64,000 nt of DNA. Source: CAIVVT01 sp963757265 (GTDB lineage Bacteria > Acidobacteriota > Terriglobia > Bryobacterales > Bryobacteraceae). How positions within the stretch are numbered: position 1 is the stretch's first letter; every line of letters begins with the position of its first letter. Positions 16,667-25,636 of this stretch are shown here, in pieces. The translations under genes were made by a program, and so were the position numbers. The notes under the pieces are model-generated. The model saw only the letters and a program-made list of their open reading frames with translations, was not told where the DNA came from and did not search any database. The stretch spans positions 2,976,001 to 3,040,000 of the forward strand of contig CAVWRA010000006.1 of NCBI GenBank assembly GCA_963757265.1, read 5' to 3'.

Positions 16667-18618
16667 TGGCCACCGCTCCTCCGAAAGCGCCCGCGAGAGA
16701 AGCGTCGCGCGATGCGGCTACCAACCACATGGTTCACATCGCCAGCGAGGCGCACATTCCGACCATCTGGGACCGCTATAAGGCCCAGCACCCGCAATGC
16801 AAGTTCGGCACGGACGGCGTGTGCTGCCGCCTGTGCCACATGGGGCCTTGCCGCATCACGCCGAAAGCGAAGTTGGGCATCTGCGGCGCGGACGCAGATA
16901 CGATTGCGGCTCGCAACCTGCTGCGCGAAATCGGCGCCGGCACTGCGGCCCACTGCGACCACGCCCGCATGCTGGTTGGCACTTTGAAGCTGGTGGCGCA
17001 AGGCCAGGGCGGGGACTACAAGATCAGCGATCCAATCCGCCTGCGAGAGGCCGCTCGCTTTTTCGAACTCGAAACCGAGGGACGCGACGATCGCGCCATA
17101 GCTTTCGACCTGGCCGAGTTCTTCCAGCGGCAATTCGCGTGGTCGGAGGAGCCGAATGCCACCCTGAAGTTAGCTCCCCAGAAGCGCCAGGAACTCTGGA
17201 AGAAGCTGGGAATCGAGCCCGCGGGCGTGGATTCGGCGGTAGTGGAACTGATGCACCGCACGCACATGGGCGTAGACCACGACTACCGCCATCTCGTTAT
17301 GGGGGGCCTGAAGTGCAGCCTGGCCGATGGGTGGGTTGGGTCGGCGATAGCGACGGTGGTTTCCGATATCCTCTTCGGCACGCCGAAGCCCGTGCGCAGT
17401 CGCGTGAACCTGGGCGTGCTGTCGCACGATAAGGTGAACATCATCGTCCACGGCCACGAGCCGACGCTTTCCGAGATGCTGGCTGTGGCGGCGCAGAGCG
17501 AGGAGTTGCTCGACTACGCCCGGTCGAAAGGCGCGGCCGGTATCAATCTGGCCGGCATCTGTTGCACGGCAAATGAAGTTTTGATGCGCCATGGGCTGCC
17601 CATCGCGGGCAACTTCCTGCAACAGGAATTAGCGGTTCTGACCGGCGCTGTCGAATTGATGGTCGTCGATGTGCAGTGCGTCATGCCGTCGCTCGCGCAG
17701 GTGGCGAAGTGCTTCCACACCAAGCTGGTGAGCACATCGGAAATCTCGCACTGTCACGAAGCCGAGCAGATCACCTTCGACGCCGCGGCAGGGTATGAGC
17801 ACGCCTGCCGCCTGATTCGCATGGCCATCGACAACTTTGAGCGCCGCAACCATGAACGCGTGAACATACCGAACGAGTCGATGGAACTGGTCGCCGGATT
17901 TTCCAACGAGACGATCTTCCACATGCTGGGCGGCCGCTTCCGGGCCACGTTCCGTCCGTTGAACGACGCGATCATCGACGGCCGCATCCGCGGCATAGCG
18001 GGAATCATCGGTTGCAGCAATCCGAAGGTGATGGCGGACGACTCTCACGTGCGCCTGACCGAGGAACTCATCAAACGCAACGTCCTGGTATTGCAGACGG
18101 GTTGCGCTGCCATTGCGTGCGCGAAGGCTGGATTGCTGACACCGGAGGCCGCGCTCGAAAAGGCCGGAGCCTCCTTGCGCGAAGTCTGCGAAGCGGTCGG
18201 CATCCCGCCCGTTCTGCACATGGGTTCCTGCGTGGACAACAGCCGGATTCTGATGGCCGCCACTAACTTGCTGGCTGAGGGCGGGTTGGGCGAGGATCTC
18301 TCGGACCTGCCCGTGGCGGGGGCCGCGCCCGAGTGGATGAGCGAGAAGGCGGTTGCCATCGGGCACTACTTTGTGGCCAGCGGATTGTACGTGGTTCTGG
18401 GTCATCCGCTGTATGTAGAGGGCGGCGAGAACCTGACCCGGCTGCTGTGCGAGGAGATGGCGGACATCACCGGCGGACGCTTCGAATGGGAGCCGGATCC
18501 GGTTGTTGCTGCGGACAAAATCCTGGAGCACATCGAGCGCAAACGCGATGCGCTTCGAATCAACGTGAAAAAGGAACGGAAGATGTTCGATATGAAGTCG
18601 CGGCGGGAACAGCAATGA
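16666..18618 (+). CDS. cooS/acsA: anaerobic Ni-Fe carbon monoxide dehydrogenase catalytic subunit
   Basis: 650 residues, ATG 16666 preceded by AAGGAG. It oxidises CO or reduces CO2 at the Ni-4Fe-4S C-cluster. N-terminal Cys residues 45, 53, 54, 57, 62 and 73 (CCRLCHMGPCRI) fit the D- and B-cluster ligands. C-cluster ligand candidates are all present: His264 (VHGHEPT), Cys near 300 (GICCTANE), Cys near 337 (VDVQCVMPS), Cys450 (IIGCSNPK), Cys480 (LQTGCAA) and Cys522 (MGSCVDNSR). The length is normal for bacterial CooS/AcsA. It is placed directly before acetyl-CoA synthase, as in CODH/ACS complexes, so CO made here is probably passed to the A-cluster. Confidence 0.96.
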   Translation: MATAPPKAPAREASRDAATNHMVHIASEAHIPTIWDRYKAQHPQCKFGTDGVCCRLCHMGPCRITPKAKLGICGADADTIAARNLLREIGAGTAAHCDHARMLVGTLKLVAQGQGGDYKISDPIRLREAARFFELETEGRDDRAIAFDLAEFFQRQFAWSEEPNATLKLAPQKRQELWKKLGIEPAGVDSAVVELMHRTHMGVDHDYRHLVMGGLKCSLADGWVGSAIATVVSDILFGTPKPVRSRVNLGVLSHDKVNIIVHGHEPTLSEMLAVAAQSEELLDYARSKGAAGINLAGICCTANEVLMRHGLPIAGNFLQQELAVLTGAVELMVVDVQCVMPSLAQVAKCFHTKLVSTSEISHCHEAEQITFDAAAGYEHACRLIRMAIDNFERRNHERVNIPNESMELVAGFSNETIFHMLGGRFRATFRPLNDAIIDGRIRGIAGIIGCSNPKVMADDSHVRLTEELIKRNVLVLQTGCAAIACAKAGLLTPEAALEKAGASLREVCEAVGIPPVLHMGSCVDNSRILMAATNLLAEGGLGEDLSDLPVAGAAPEWMSEKAVAIGHYFVASGLYVVLGHPLYVEGGENLTRLLCEEMADITGGRFEWEPDPVVAADKILEHIERKRDALRINVKKERKMFDMKSRREQQ

Positions 18619-21600
18619 GCAAGATCATCGCGTCCTCCGCGATTCGAGGCGCCCAGCGGATTGTAGACGACGCCGAACAGATGCTCGCGCGCACCATCGC
18701 CGCGAAGGGCCTGGATGGTGCGGTGGAATTCCCCGAGACAGCGTACGCGCTGCCGATCATTTACTCGCTTCTGGGACGCCGGGTGAGCCGGCTCTCCGAG
18801 TTGCAACCGGTGCTGGAGGAATGCCGCAGGCTGCTGCCGGACGTCCCTGCGGACAACGTCTGGCTGCCGTACCTCGGCGGGACTCTCGACGCCGGAATGG
18901 CGACGTTGTTCGCCTTCGAAGTCATTGAGGCGTGCAAGTATCTGATTGGGCCGCACCCGGTGAACGGGATCTGGCTGGGTGCGGCCAGCGATGTCATCAT
19001 TCGTGAGCGCGGCATCGAATTCGTGGACGGGTCCGCACCGGGTTTCGCGGCAGTGGTGGGGGCCGCGCCGACGGTTGAAGACGCGGTGCGCATTGCCCGC
19101 GAGTTGCAAGAGAAAAACCTCTACGTGTTTATCGCAGGCCACACGAACGGCGAATCATTTGCCGAGCAGTTGGCCGAGGCGGGAGTGCAACTCGGGTGGG
19201 AGACGCGCCTGGTGCCGTTCGGAAAGGACATTTCCGCTGCAATCTATGCGCTCGGTTTCGCCAATCGCGTTGCATTGAGCTTCGGCGGCGTGGAACCGGG
19301 AGATTACTCGCGCAATCTGAAGTACAACAAGGACCGCACGTTCGCCTTCGTGATGGCGCTGGGCGAGGTGACGGAAGAGAAGTATGCGGCCGCGGCGGGA
19401 GCCCTTTCTTACGGTTTCCCGACCATCGCCGACACAGCGATTCCCGAGATTCTGCCGACCGGCATCTGCACGTACGAGCACGTGGTGTCCTCGGTGCCGA
19501 TCCAGCGCATCGTCGAGAAATGCCTCGAAGTGCGCGGCTGCAAAGTGAAAGTGACGAAGGTTCCAATCCCCGTCGCTTTCGGGCCGGCTTTTGAAGGCGA
19601 ACGCGTGCGCAAGGAACAGACGCGCATCGAATTCGGCGGCAACCGGACGCTGTCTTTCGAATTCGTCACAACACGCGACATCGCCGAGGTGGAAGACGGC
19701 AGAATCGTAGTCGCCGGACCCGGGATCGAGGATGTGGCCGAGGGCGGCGCGCTGCCGCTCGGCATCTGGGTGGAAGTCGCCGGGCGAAAAATGCAGTCCG
19801 ACTTCGAGCCGATTCTCGAACGCCAGATTCATCACATGATCAACGGCGCCGAGGGCATCTGGCATATGGGCCAGCGGGACATCAACTGGATTCGCATCAG
19901 CAAGGCCGCGCACGATCGGGGCTTTGGGATCCGGCACCTGGGCGAGATTATTCGCGCCAAGTTCCTGAACGACTATCCGGCGATTGTCAACAAAGTTCAG
20001 GTGACACTGTTCACCAATCTCCCGGACGTGGAAAGCCGGATCGCGGAGGCCCGGCAAACCTATCGCGCGCGCAACCAGCGCATGGAATCGTTAACCGACG
20101 ACAGTGTCGACACTTTTTACTCATGCCTGTTGTGCCAGAGCTTTGCGCCGAATCACGTTTGTGTGATTACTCCCGAGCGCCTGGGCCTGTGCGGCGCCTA
20201 CAACTGGCTGGACGGCAAAGCGGCCTATGAGATCGACCCCACCGGTCCGAATCAGCCGCTGGTCAAAGGCAAGTGCCTCGATCCCGTGCGCGGCCAGTGG
20301 GAGAACATCAATAACTACGTCTTCGCCAATTCCAAACAGTCGATCCGATCTTTCAACGCGTATTCGTTGCTTGAGCACCCGATGACGAGTTGCGGCTGCT
20401 TCGAGGCCATCGTCGCGGTGCTGCCGGATTGCAATGGCGTCATGGTGGTCAATCGAGAATACAATGGCGACACGCCCGCGGGGATGCGGTTTTCCACGCT
20501 GGCGAACATGACGGGCGGCGGGCAGCAGGTGCCGGGCTTCATCGGAGTTGGCAAGGCCTACGTGACGAGCCGCAAATTCATTGCCGCTGAAGGCGGCCAC
20601 CGGCGGATCGTCTGGATGCCGAAAGAGCTGAAGGAGACCTTGCGGGAGGACTTGAATTCCATCGGGCAGCGCCTTGGAATCGAGGATTTCGTTTCAATGA
20701 TCGCCGACGAGACCGTCGGGATCGATCCTGCGGCGGTTCGAGCGTGCATGGAAGAACGACGACATCCCGCGCTCGAGATGTGGGAGATCACCAGCCCGTC
20801 GCCGGATGCGGCGGCGGTGGACGCGGCGAATTCCGAACCGTTGCAAATTGCGCAGGCGGGCGGTTCGGATTCCGGACGGACGCCGGCGCGGCCGGAGGCG
20901 GGAGTCGCCGTGGCGGAACCGCCAAGTGAACCATCTTCCGAAGCGGGGAATTCGCCCGTTGAAGCTGCGCCCTCGAACGGAGCCCAGCCCGTGCAGGAGC
21001 GGCCTGGCGCGATCAACACTCCGGCGGAGCCCGTGCCGCTTCCTACCGACGGCATCGGAGAGATCATCTCCGTTCTCGAAAAGCTGCGCCACGCGCCGCT
21101 GCCCACCAGCGTCCAGCCCGGCATGAACGCACAGCAGCAACTGGCCGCCTTGCAGGCCTCAACCGCCCTGCATCTGCTACACGCCGGCGCCAACATGCTG
21201 TTGATGCAGAGCGGTGCCTTCGCCCAAACGACCATCGCCGCCCCGCCAGCCTATGAGACGCCGGTTCCGGTCGCGAGGCCAGTGGCCTCGATTGCTCCCG
21301 CACCTGTTTCCACGCCGGTGGCGCCGTCCGTGCCAGTCTCCACGCCGGTGGCGCCTGCCGCGCCAGTCCCGCATGCCGCCCCGCCGAAGGTGGAAGCGCC
21401 GCAGCGGCACGACACCGCTTTCACGTCGGCGGCGATTGTCCTGCCGACGACGTTCAACGTCACGCTTGAGAAAGCGAACGTGCCTATCCGGCAGGTAACG
21501 CTGGGCGGGAGCGGCACGCGCACATCAGCCGTCACAATCGGCGGCGCCGAGGCGCTCCCGTTCCGCCATTTCGAAAACCATATCGGTCATCGTCCCGCCA

Positions 21601-22400
21601 TCGCCATGGAGGTGTTCGATCAGGCGCCGAAGAGTTACCCCGATAGCCTGCGCAGCGCGTATGGCGATCTATTGAAGGACCCTGCCGCTATGGCGCGCTA
21701 TTGTGTCGAGAAGCTGGGCGCAGCGCTGATCAACGTGCGTCTGCTCGGGACCCATCCCGACAATGGAGACACGAGCCCGGAGGCAGCGGCCGACCTGGTC
21801 AAAGACGTTCTGAAGGCGGTCGGCGTGCCGCTGATCATCACGGGGCCAAATCACTTTCAGAAGAACAACGCCGTGTTAAAGCACATTGCCGCCGCCTTCG
21901 CGGGCGAGAACCTGCTGCTGAACTGGGTGGAATCCGACAACTACAAAACGCTCGCCGCGGCGGCCATGGGTTACAACCACTGCCTCGTCGCGCAGACGCC
22001 CATCGACGTGAACATGTGCAAGCAGCTGAACATCCTGCTCACGAATATGGGCATGGCGCCGGAAAAGATCGTTATTGACCCCATGACGGGCGCGCTGGGC
22101 TACGGTCTGGAATACACGTACTCGGTGATGGAGCGCATTCGCACGTCGGCCTTCGTGGGCGACCCGATGCTGGCGCTGCCTATGATCTCGATGCCGGGTT
22201 ACGAGGTGGCCCGAACCAAGGAGAGCCGTGCACTGCGCGCCGACTTCCCGCTGTGGGGCGCCGAGCAGCAGCGTGGCGCGCTGCTGGAGATCGCAACCGC
22301 GATGAGCTTCCTGAATGCCGGTGCGGACCTGCTGGTGCTGTACCACCCGCTGGCCGCTCTGACCGTCAAGCGCAAGATCGACGAAATGACCTGGATCTAA
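18615..22400 (+). CDS. acsB-acsD: acetyl-CoA synthase AcsB fused to corrinoid Fe-S protein small subunit AcsD
   Basis: One uninterrupted 1261-residue frame from ATG 18615 (MSKIIASSAIRGAQ), overlapping cooS by four bases. Residues 1-725 are a complete AcsB: A-cluster [4Fe-4S] ligands Cys504, 507, 516 and 526 (CLLCQSFAPNHVC then GLCGAYNW) and the distal-nickel motif Cys593-Gly594-Cys595 (MTSCGCFEA). Residues 726 to about 945 are a Pro/Ala/Val-rich linker containing PVSTPVAP repeats and one helical island (GIGEIISVLEKLRHAPLP). Residues from about 948 to 1261 are a complete AcsD: VTLGGSGTRTSAVTIGG, FENHIGHRPAIAMEVFD, MCKQLNILLTNMG, IDPMTGALGYGLEYT and WGAEQQRGALLEIATAMSF. These are normally separate polypeptides. 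The linker reads as true coding sequence, so the fusion is probably real. Confidence 0.93.
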   Translation: MSKIIASSAIRGAQRIVDDAEQMLARTIAAKGLDGAVEFPETAYALPIIYSLLGRRVSRLSELQPVLEECRRLLPDVPADNVWLPYLGGTLDAGMATLFAFEVIEACKYLIGPHPVNGIWLGAASDVIIRERGIEFVDGSAPGFAAVVGAAPTVEDAVRIARELQEKNLYVFIAGHTNGESFAEQLAEAGVQLGWETRLVPFGKDISAAIYALGFANRVALSFGGVEPGDYSRNLKYNKDRTFAFVMALGEVTEEKYAAAAGALSYGFPTIADTAIPEILPTGICTYEHVVSSVPIQRIVEKCLEVRGCKVKVTKVPIPVAFGPAFEGERVRKEQTRIEFGGNRTLSFEFVTTRDIAEVEDGRIVVAGPGIEDVAEGGALPLGIWVEVAGRKMQSDFEPILERQIHHMINGAEGIWHMGQRDINWIRISKAAHDRGFGIRHLGEIIRAKFLNDYPAIVNKVQVTLFTNLPDVESRIAEARQTYRARNQRMESLTDDSVDTFYSCLLCQSFAPNHVCVITPERLGLCGAYNWLDGKAAYEIDPTGPNQPLVKGKCLDPVRGQWENINNYVFANSKQSIRSFNAYSLLEHPMTSCGCFEAIVAVLPDCNGVMVVNREYNGDTPAGMRFSTLANMTGGGQQVPGFIGVGKAYVTSRKFIAAEGGHRRIVWMPKELKETLREDLNSIGQRLGIEDFVSMIADETVGIDPAAVRACMEERRHPALEMWEITSPSPDAAAVDAANSEPLQIAQAGGSDSGRTPARPEAGVAVAEPPSEPSSEAGNSPVEAAPSNGAQPVQERPGAINTPAEPVPLPTDGIGEIISVLEKLRHAPLPTSVQPGMNAQQQLAALQASTALHLLHAGANMLLMQSGAFAQTTIAAPPAYETPVPVARPVASIAPAPVSTPVAPSVPVSTPVAPAAPVPHAAPPKVEAPQRHDTAFTSAAIVLPTTFNVTLEKANVPIRQVTLGGSGTRTSAVTIGGAEALPFRHFENHIGHRPAIAMEVFDQAPKSYPDSLRSAYGDLLKDPAAMARYCVEKLGAALINVRLLGTHPDNGDTSPEAAADLVKDVLKAVGVPLIITGPNHFQKNNAVLKHIAAAFAGENLLLNWVESDNYKTLAAAAMGYNHCLVAQTPIDVNMCKQLNILLTNMGMAPEKIVIDPMTGALGYGLEYTYSVMERIRTSAFVGDPMLALPMISMPGYEVARTKESRALRADFPLWGAEQQRGALLEIATAMSFLNAGADLLVLYHPLAALTVKRKIDEMTWI

Positions 22401-22416
22401 TGAGGAGACCGGCGCG

Positions 22417-23760
22417 ATGGCACTGACCGGCTTACAGATTTTCAAACTTCTGCCGAAGACGAACTGCGGCGAGTGCGGCATTCCCACGTGCATGGCATTT
22501 GCGATGAAACTCGCAGCCAAGAACGCGGATCTTGCGGCCTGCCCTTATGCCTCCGAGGAGGCCAAGAAGATTGTCGGAGCCGCCAGCAAGCCGCCGATTC
22601 GTCTGGTGAAGATCGGGCCGCCGGAACGCGAGGTGGCGGTAGGTAACGAGACGGTTATGTTCCGGCATGAGAAGACGTTCGTCCATCCCACGGCCATCGC
22701 TATTGCCTTCGGAGACGACGAGCCGATCTCGGAAGCTTGTCATCGGATTGCCGAGGCGCGGGAATACTGCCTCGAACGCGTCGGTGAGAAACTCCGGCTC
22801 GATCTCATCCTGGTGGACAACTTCAGCGAGGAAGTGCAGCCCTTCGCGACGCTGGTCAAAACCGTTGCTGGCGCTACGGGCATGGGCGTCATCCTGAGGA
22901 GTGCCAATCCAGCCGCGCTCGAGGCCGGGCTGCGCATACTCGAAGGCCAGCGGCCGCTGATCCACGCAGCGACGCCTGCCAATGCCGAAGCGATCGCGGC
23001 TCTGGCCCTGAAGTACAACGCGCCTCTGGTAGCCCGGGCCGCCACACTGGATGAACTCGCCGCCCTCACCAGGAAGCTGGCCAGCGTGGGGGTGAAGGAC
23101 ATGGTGCTCGACTTACCTGCCGACAACCCCGCGTGTACCCTGCAGAACAACACCATCATTCGCAAAATGGCGCTGAGGAACGCCTACGAGCCTCTGGGCT
23201 ATCCGATCATCAATTTCGTCACTGGACAGGACGCAGCTTCGGTTCTGGCCGACGCCTGCACTTACATGTGCAAGTACGCGTCGATCCTGGTGCTCGACCG
23301 GATGCAGTTTGAGCTGCTGCTGCCATTGATGATGCTGCGGCAGAACATTTACACCGATCCCCAGAAGCCCATTCAGGTGGAGCCGAAGCTCTATGCGGTC
23401 GGCGATCCCGGTCCGGACTCCCCGGTCATCGCGACGACGAATTTCTCCCTCACCTACTTCCTCATCTCCGGCGAGATCGAGAACTCCGGCGTGCCCGCGC
23501 ACCTCGTCATTGTGGAGAGCGAGGGCATGAGCGTCCTGACCGCCTGGGCGGCCGGCAAATTCACCGGCGTGAAGGTGGGCGCGGCGGTGAAATCGTGCGG
23601 CGTCGAGAACCAATTGAACCGCCGGCGTCTCATCATTCCCGGATATGTCGCGCAGATCAGCGGCGAAATCGAAGAGGCTCTTCCGGGCTGGGAGGTCCTC
23701 GTCGGGCCGGGAGAAGCGGCGGACCTCGGACCTTTTCTGAAGAGGCAGGCCGCGCGGTAA
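22417..23760 (+). CDS. acsC: corrinoid iron-sulfur protein large subunit AcsC
   Basis: 447 residues, the normal size. The N-terminal [4Fe-4S] domain has Cys17, Cys20, Cys25 and Cys42 (TNCGECGIPTCMAF and AACPY), at the same spacing as characterised large subunits; this cluster reduces cobalamin. A TIM barrel follows and a C-terminal B12-binding domain (FSLTYFLISGEIENSG, GMSVLTAWAAGKF, KSCGVENQLNRRRLIIPGYVA). It carries the methyl group as methyl-Co(III) to AcsB. Its partner, the small subunit, is here the C-terminal part of the fused protein encoded 16 bases upstream. GAGGAGAC precedes the ATG. Confidence 0.95.
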   Translation: MALTGLQIFKLLPKTNCGECGIPTCMAFAMKLAAKNADLAACPYASEEAKKIVGAASKPPIRLVKIGPPEREVAVGNETVMFRHEKTFVHPTAIAIAFGDDEPISEACHRIAEAREYCLERVGEKLRLDLILVDNFSEEVQPFATLVKTVAGATGMGVILRSANPAALEAGLRILEGQRPLIHAATPANAEAIAALALKYNAPLVARAATLDELAALTRKLASVGVKDMVLDLPADNPACTLQNNTIIRKMALRNAYEPLGYPIINFVTGQDAASVLADACTYMCKYASILVLDRMQFELLLPLMMLRQNIYTDPQKPIQVEPKLYAVGDPGPDSPVIATTNFSLTYFLISGEIENSGVPAHLVIVESEGMSVLTAWAAGKFTGVKVGAAVKSCGVENQLNRRRLIIPGYVAQISGEIEEALPGWEVLVGPGEAADLGPFLKRQAAR

Positions 23761-23764
23761 CACC

Positions 23765-25636
23765 ATGCCCTCCGTCCGATTCCTGCCGGCGGATCTTACC
23801 GTGGCGGTCCCGCCCGATACGCTGATCCATGATGCGGCAGTGCGCGCGGGCCTCCACGAGCTCGATCTGCCATGCGGGGGATTGGGCACCTGCGGGCAAT
23901 GTCTGGTGGAATTGCCCGAGCAAGAGGACCGGCTGGTCCTGGCCTGCCAGACACGCGTCACGAGCGATCTGGTCGTACGCCTCCGCGAAGAGGCCAATCT
24001 CGCCATGCGCGTGGTCGGCGACAGTCACTTTTTGATCAACGAGGATCTATTGCCCGATCGCGCCAGCCTTTCACCGCTTGCAAAATGGCTGCGTTTGAGC
24101 GTGCCCCCAGCCTCAATCGAGGAACACTACAGCGATTGGAGCCGGCTGGTTCGCGAAATCGCGCGCGTCGAAGGCCCGCAGCCGCTCCACGCATCGCTCG
24201 CTGTGCTGCGCGACCTGGCGGCGTCGCTGCGTGCGCAGGCGGGCAGAGTCACCGTCGCGCTCGAGGAGCGCGGATCGATGTTGCACGTCAGGTCGATTCA
24301 TGCCGGCCACGCCGCGGCGAGAATGCTGGGCCTGGCCATAGATATCGGAACGACCACCGTAGCCGTGCAGTTGGTGGATCTCGACAGCGGCGGCGTGCTT
24401 ACGACCAAGGCCTCTTATAATTCGCAGATCCAGCGCGGAGCCGATGTGATCAGCCGGATCGACTACGCGCGCACCGAGGAGCGCTGCGTCGAGCTGCGGG
24501 CCATGGTCCTGGAGACGATCAATGGGCTGATTGCGGAGGCATCGTGCGCCGTTCAGGCGGTCTCGGGTGAAATCTCGAGCGCATTTGTCGCCGGCAACAC
24601 CACGATGATTCATCTGTTGCTCGGGCTCGCGCCCCAGCACATCCGGGAAGCGCCATACGTTCCCACCGTGAACCCGGTGCCCGTTCTGACCGCGCGAGAG
24701 GTCGGACTGGCCATGGATCCGGAAGCGGTTGTCGAGTGCGCGCCAGGGGTGGGCAGCTATGTGGGCGGCGACATCACGGCTGGGCTGTTGTGCACGGATT
24801 TCGCCGTTAACCACGACGAGATCCACCTCTTTCTCGACATCGGCACGAACGGCGAAATCGTCGTTGGAAACGCGGACTGGATGGTGGCTTGCGCCTGCTC
24901 GGCGGGTCCGGCTTTCGAGGGCTCCGGCATACGCTGCGGCATGCGCGCCACCGAAGGCGCGATCGAACACATCGAACTTTGCTGCGGTGAAGAGCCGGTG
25001 CGCTACAAGGTAATCGGGGGCGGAACGCCGGCGGGCATTTGCGGTTCGGGGCTGATCTGCCTTCTCGGTGAGTTGTTCAAGCGTGGGATTGTGGATCAGT
25101 CCGGACGGCTCAATCCCGACGCCTGCCCCAGCCGCATTGTCCGCCAGGAAAACCGGCTGGCGTTCGTTCTCGAAATCGGAGCGCGGACCATGAGAGGCGA
25201 AGACCTGCTGATCACGGAGGCTGAAATCGAGAGTCTGATTCGGACGAAGGCTGCGATCTATGCTGCCTGTGCGTTGATTCTCGAAAGCGTGGGACTCGAT
25301 TGGCCAGCCATCTCGCGGGTCTATATCGCTGGTGGATTCGGCCGCTATCTTCAGGTCGCGGACGCGGTTCTGATCGGCATGCTGCCCGATCTGCCGCACG
25401 GCCGATTCCGCTATATCGGTAACTCGGCGCTGACCGGGGCCTACATTGCTCTGCTCTCGCGGGAGCACCGCCACAAACTTGCCGCCATTGCAGCCCGCAT
25501 GACATACGTGGACTTGAGTTCCGATCCTCGCTACATGGACAGCTACGTGAAAGCCATGTTCCTTCCACATACGGATATGGAGCGCTTCCCGACCGTTGCG
25601 CGGATGTTGACAGACAGAAAGAGGAATGCAGAATGA
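23765..25636 (+). CDS. RACo-like reductive activator of the corrinoid Fe-S protein (ferredoxin-ASKHA, DUF4445)
   Basis: 623 residues. The N-terminal [2Fe-2S] domain has Cys37, Cys43, Cys46 and Cys61 (LPCGGLGTCGQC and LACQTR). After a linker comes an ASKHA ATPase: GLAIDIGTTTVAVQLVDL, FVAGNTTMIHLLLG, FLDIGTNGEIVVGN, GSGIRCGMRATEGAI, GICGSGLICLLGELF and VYIAGGFGRYL. RACo uses ATP to return oxidised Co(II) corrinoid to Co(I). Direct coupling to acsC (4 bases apart) fits that role. It overlaps the following methyltransferase gene by ATGA. Confidence 0.92.
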   Translation: MPSVRFLPADLTVAVPPDTLIHDAAVRAGLHELDLPCGGLGTCGQCLVELPEQEDRLVLACQTRVTSDLVVRLREEANLAMRVVGDSHFLINEDLLPDRASLSPLAKWLRLSVPPASIEEHYSDWSRLVREIARVEGPQPLHASLAVLRDLAASLRAQAGRVTVALEERGSMLHVRSIHAGHAAARMLGLAIDIGTTTVAVQLVDLDSGGVLTTKASYNSQIQRGADVISRIDYARTEERCVELRAMVLETINGLIAEASCAVQAVSGEISSAFVAGNTTMIHLLLGLAPQHIREAPYVPTVNPVPVLTAREVGLAMDPEAVVECAPGVGSYVGGDITAGLLCTDFAVNHDEIHLFLDIGTNGEIVVGNADWMVACACSAGPAFEGSGIRCGMRATEGAIEHIELCCGEEPVRYKVIGGGTPAGICGSGLICLLGELFKRGIVDQSGRLNPDACPSRIVRQENRLAFVLEIGARTMRGEDLLITEAEIESLIRTKAAIYAACALILESVGLDWPAISRVYIAGGFGRYLQVADAVLIGMLPDLPHGRFRYIGNSALTGAYIALLSREHRHKLAAIAARMTYVDLSSDPRYMDSYVKAMFLPHTDMERFPTVARMLTDRKRNAE

